A DNA stretch of 43,934 nt, taken from an uncultured Lachnospiraceae bacterium. GTDB taxonomy: Bacteria; Bacillota; Clostridia; Lachnospirales; Lachnospiraceae. The stretch's first letter is position 1. Each line of letters begins with the position of its first letter. Positions 41,246 to 43,934 of this stretch are shown here, one piece after another. Below the pieces are notes generated by a model that ran no database searches, had not been told where the DNA came from, and was given only the letters and a program-made list of their open reading frames with translations. The translations under genes and the position numbers were made by a program. The stretch lies in NCBI GenBank assembly GCA_902780385.1, contig CACZFF010000025.1, forward strand, positions 1 to 43,934, given 5' to 3'.

Positions 41246-43003
41246 ATGTCTGATTTTTCTCCTGATATGGAAAAAAACAATTCTTCCAAACTGAATACAG
41301 AGTCTGCGGATACCGGTGTAAAAAAACCGGGCCTCCGCAAAGAGAAGCCCAACCCTGCCGGACCTGCAGAAAAACCCACAGGGGATACTATGCCTTACCG
41401 CATACCGGGAGTTGATTCAACAGATTCAACAGATCCGAAAGAGCCGACAGGAAAGGTAAAGAAGGCAGGGAAAGCAGAGAAGGCAGAAAAGACACAGAAG
41501 GCAGAGAAGGCAGAAAAGACACAGAAGGCAGAAAAGGCAGAGAAGACACAGAAGGCAGAAAAGGCAGAGAAGATGGATGCTGTCGGAGATTCCGGAACTG
41601 CCTCCGGACAGGAAGAAAATCCTGCAGACGATCCGGTCTCTGCACAGGAAGAAACTTCCGCAGATAATTCCGCCTCCGGACAGGGAGAAACTTCCGGGGA
41701 CGATTCTGCTTCCGCGCAGAAAGAAAATTCTGCAGACGGCTCGGCCTCCGCTCAGGAAGGCACTTCCGCAGACGGTTCAGCCACTGGGCAGGAAAAGGAT
41801 GAGAAAGCAGATCCTGCCGCGTCTGCAGACAAGAAGAAGGCCGCAAAATCCAAAACGGCTTCCTATAAGGACAAGATCCTGCGTCACAAAAGAAGAAGAT
41901 ACCGCCGCACCATCATAGTGGTTGTTCTCGCTATGATCATTCTTGTCTCTGCGGTGATCCTCTGGATGCGGCGCGGATATACACGCGCGGAACTGATCCG
42001 GATATCTGCACTTTCATCGGACGACACTGCCTCTTACGAAAACCTTGGCGGAAATGTTGTCCAGTATGGCAACAACGGGGCTGTCTGTGTTGACCAGCGC
42101 GGAAACACCCTGTGGAATGTCACCTATGAAATGCAGCAGCCCATCACCAGTGTCAGTGGGAATGTGATCGCAATCGCCAGCCGCGGCGGATACTATATTT
42201 ATGTGATGGACACCCGGGGCCTGATGGGGACGATCCAGACCACGCTTCCGATCCACAGCATTGCGGCTGCGGAAAACGGCGAAGTCGCGGTCATCATGAA
42301 TGACACCAGGGCGACCTGGATCCGTCTGTACACCGCGGAAGGAAGGGAGATTGCTTATCTGGTCCGCACCATGGAGGAAAATGGCTATCCCATTGCCGCG
42401 GCTGTGTCTCCGGACGGAGAAACACTCTGTCTGTCCAGCGTATCGCTGTCGAATGCTGCTGTAAAGACGGATATTTCCTTCTATAATTTCGGAAGTTCCG
42501 GCCAGAAGAGGAGTGATTACCGGGTGCAGCATTCTGAATCCATTGATGAAGTGTTTCCTTACCTGCACTATATGGACAACACTACCTGCCTCTGTGTCTC
42601 CGACAGGCGGCTGCTCTGCTTCTGGAGCACCTTTATCCGCAGGTCCGGCAGCTCCTATGCTGAGTTTTCTGATAATATCCTGGGCGTTTTCGGCGGAGAC
42701 AGCTTTATCGGCGTCCTTTCTACCAATACAAAAGGAGACAGCCATTATACCCTGAGTCTCTATAACAAACGCGGCAAAAAAGCAGGCAGCGTAAACTTTA
42801 CCATGCAGTACACGGATATAGACCTGGCAGGTGACAAGGTTTATATCCACAACGAACAGGAATGCCAGATCTTCACGATCAGCGGCCGCTGCCTGTTCGA
42901 TGGCAAATTTGACAAATCCATCCGCGCCATGATTCCGGGTGCCGGGCTCAGTGACCTGCTCGTTGTCACAGACGGCGAAGTGGACAGTGTCCGCCTGCAT
43001 TGA
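41246..43003 (+). CDS. DUF5711-like single-pass membrane protein with extracellular propeller-like domain
   Basis: 585 residues from ATG 41246 (GGAAGTGG upstream; ATG 41231 in frame is the other option). The first 220 residues are low complexity: KAEKAEKTQ repeats then Ser/Ala/Asp/Gln-rich repeats (SASAQEGTSADGSA). A basic stretch HKRRRYRR and a membrane helix (222-242) follow. The outside part has repeats such as YGNNGAVCVDQRGNTLW and GGYYIYVMDTRG, like a PQQ-type beta-propeller. This layout fits DUF5711 proteins of Clostridia, whose function is unknown. The CvpA-like gene downstream is likely co-transcribed. Confidence 0.78.
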   Translation: MSDFSPDMEKNNSSKLNTESADTGVKKPGLRKEKPNPAGPAEKPTGDTMPYRIPGVDSTDSTDPKEPTGKVKKAGKAEKAEKTQKAEKAEKTQKAEKAEKTQKAEKAEKMDAVGDSGTASGQEENPADDPVSAQEETSADNSASGQGETSGDDSASAQKENSADGSASAQEGTSADGSATGQEKDEKADPAASADKKKAAKSKTASYKDKILRHKRRRYRRTIIVVVLAMIILVSAVILWMRRGYTRAELIRISALSSDDTASYENLGGNVVQYGNNGAVCVDQRGNTLWNVTYEMQQPITSVSGNVIAIASRGGYYIYVMDTRGLMGTIQTTLPIHSIAAAENGEVAVIMNDTRATWIRLYTAEGREIAYLVRTMEENGYPIAAAVSPDGETLCLSSVSLSNAAVKTDISFYNFGSSGQKRSDYRVQHSESIDEVFPYLHYMDNTTCLCVSDRRLLCFWSTFIRRSGSSYAEFSDNILGVFGGDSFIGVLSTNTKGDSHYTLSLYNKRGKKAGSVNFTMQYTDIDLAGDKVYIHNEQECQIFTISGRCLFDGKFDKSIRAMIPGAGLSDLLVVTDGEVDSVRLH

Positions 43004-43013
43004 TATTCCGGAT

Positions 43014-43158
43014 CGCGGCAGTCCGGGCATTCCACTCCGGGCAATCTGGTTCAGGCATTCCGCTCCGGGCAATCCAGTCCGGGCATTCCGGGCGCTCAGG
43101 GAATTCCGGTTCATGCAATCCAGCCTGGGCAGTCCGGGCATTCCGGGACTTCCGGTAA
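43014..43158 (+). repeat. Degenerate tandem array of GCATTCCGGG/CTCCGGGCAATC words
   Basis: Units such as GCATTCCACTCCGGGCAATC, GCATTCCGCTCCGGGCAATC and CAGTCCGGGCATTCCGGG recur through the spacer after the DUF5711-like stop codon, with a period of roughly 26-30 bases. Confidence 0.8.
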
Positions 43159-43170
43159 GGAGACAAGACA

Positions 43171-43560
43171 TTGAATCTCTATTTCTGGCTGATTATATTT
43201 ATATCGATCATTATTCTGATTATCGGTGCTGTCCGCGGATACCGCAATGGATTTGTGGCAGAACTGGAAGGGCTCGTTGCCCTGATTTTAGCCCTGGTAT
43301 CCCTGATCATCATCAGCGGACTGGTCAGAGGCTCCGCAGGAAATGGGATCAGCACAATAGCACTGGCAATTGCCCTTCTAATCGTAATCGGTGCACTTTA
43401 TTCGCTGTGCCGCATTATATTCGGATCGCTCAAATTGTTTGCCGGACTCCCCGTGATCAAGTTCGTCGACGAGGCGCTCGGCCTCATTGCAGGGGCTGCT
43501 AAGGCCTTCATGCTACTATATGTAGTGGACTATATTGTCAAAATCTGGCTTAATTTGTAA
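43171..43560 (+). CDS. CvpA-like membrane protein
   Basis: 129 residues, four hydrophobic segments. GAVRGYRNGFVAELEGLVAL near the N-terminus and LPVIKFVDEALGLIAGAAKA near the C-terminus match the CvpA (colicin V production) family. The start codon is TTG 43171, supported by AAGGAG eight bases upstream. It stands last in the run from galM; the role in Firmicutes is unclear. Confidence 0.82.
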   Translation: MNLYFWLIIFISIIILIIGAVRGYRNGFVAELEGLVALILALVSLIIISGLVRGSAGNGISTIALAIALLIVIGALYSLCRIIFGSLKLFAGLPVIKFVDEALGLIAGAAKAFMLLYVVDYIVKIWLNL

Positions 43561-43594
43561 TTGGAAAAAAACATAAAAAAAGTTAAAATTTTGC

Positions 43595-43623
43595 TTGCAA
43601 TTCCATCAGCCACGTGATATTAT
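43595..43623 (+). promoter_or_regulatory. Upstream promoter P1 of the operon beyond the window
   Basis: TTGCAA (43595-43600), exactly 17 bases, TATTAT (43618-43623), with TATAAT overlapping at 43621. Confidence 0.65.
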
Positions 43624-43709
43624 AATATTCGCCGTTGAAAAACAGCGGTCTTCAACAGTCGAAAAACAAGGTTTTTGATAAAAAGAAAATAAAAAATCTT
43701 AAAAAACTG

Positions 43710-43738
43710 TTGACAGCCAAAAGAAAAAGCGATATAAT
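43710..43738 (+). promoter_or_regulatory. Downstream promoter P2, perfect consensus with A-rich UP element
   Basis: TTGACA (43710-43715), 17 bases, TATAAT (43733-43738), preceded by A/T-rich tracts (43678-43706) typical of an UP element. A strong promoter such as for rRNA or tRNA is expected. Confidence 0.88.
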
Positions 43739-43744
43739 GTCAAA

Positions 43745-43934
43745 GTTGTCGCACGAAATTCGAGAGAAATTCGAGGCAATGATAATCAGCTGATTTGAGG
43801 CTGAAAATTGCATCCCTGCCCTGCAGGATCGGTGCAAAACATTTCCAATCTTATATGAGTACTAGACAGAAATGCAACCCTGAATATATTCCTTTATATT
43901 TGAGGTCATCAATGAACGGCATACGCTGTTCATG
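43745..43934 (+). other. Leader RNA region, truncated by the window edge
   Basis: The 190 bases after P2 have no start codon with a ribosome binding site. They contain CTGCCCTGCAG, a TTGCA...TGCAA stem (43807-43838) and ATGAACGGC/GCTGTTCAT (43912-43933). It could be an rRNA leader or a regulatory leader; the window stops too soon to tell. Confidence 0.45.

Overview
The window looks like the chromosome of an anaerobic Firmicute of the class Clostridia, most likely a Lachnospiraceae-type gut bacterium. The reasons are strong AGGAGG-type ribosome binding sites, roughly balanced GC, an EFR1-family ferredoxin-flavodoxin, a sortase-type surface protein, the dnaX-ybaB-recR cluster, a DUF5711-like plus CvpA-like pair, and a GGNGS-type 6-phosphofructokinase. 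This is inferred from gene content only. No rRNA or other marker gene is inside the window.

Layout. 1-3.0 kb: 3' part of a large repetitive cell-wall protein, then a terminator. 3.3-6.3 kb: peptidase E-like hydrolase, XRE regulator, free methionine-R-sulfoxide reductase and polyprenyl synthetase. 6.4-7.3 kb: EFR1 ferrodoxin on the minus strand. 7.7-11.7 kb: endonuclease III overlapping an unrecognised membrane protein, followed by a divergent, membrane-anchored Hsp70-like ATPase. 12-16.3 kb: Nim-like flavoprotein, ArsD-like protein, GH3 lipoprotein and acyltransferase-3. 16.5-22.6 kb: VanZ-like protein, a solute-binding protein fused to a wall-enzyme-like 3D domain, and a patatin phospholipase with a long charged repeat helix. 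22.6-29.8 kb: TetR regulator divergent from a flavin/ferredoxin protein, a four-gene betaine/choline-type ABC transporter, a quinone oxidoreductase and NudC. 29.9-35.6 kb: a glycerol-1-phosphate dehydrogenase/HAD phosphatase fusion, tRNA-Ser(CGA), a DUF3990-type toxin-antitoxin pair behind a perfect palindromic operator, and an M20 amidohydrolase. 35.8-43.6 kb: pfkA, dnaX, ybaB, recR, galM, a DUF5711-like protein and a CvpA-like protein. The window ends in tandem strong promoters and a leader for an operon beyond the edge.

The most striking pattern is in the spacers. At least nine intergenic gaps carry short degenerate tandem arrays (units of 15-38 bp) with unrelated sequences. At least three arrays start inside the last codons of the upstream gene (msrC-like, the SBP-3D fusion, dnaX), as if the 3' gene end had been repeatedly duplicated. 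A separate dispersed family with the core GGGGACGGTTC occurs at three loci. A palindrome-rich element appears to lie in frame at the start of the GH3 gene.

The best candidates for new biology are the Hsp70-like/membrane-hairpin pair, the gene-end minisatellites, the toxin-antitoxin locus with its two-site operator, and the two domain fusions (G1P dehydrogenase-HAD and SBP-3D).
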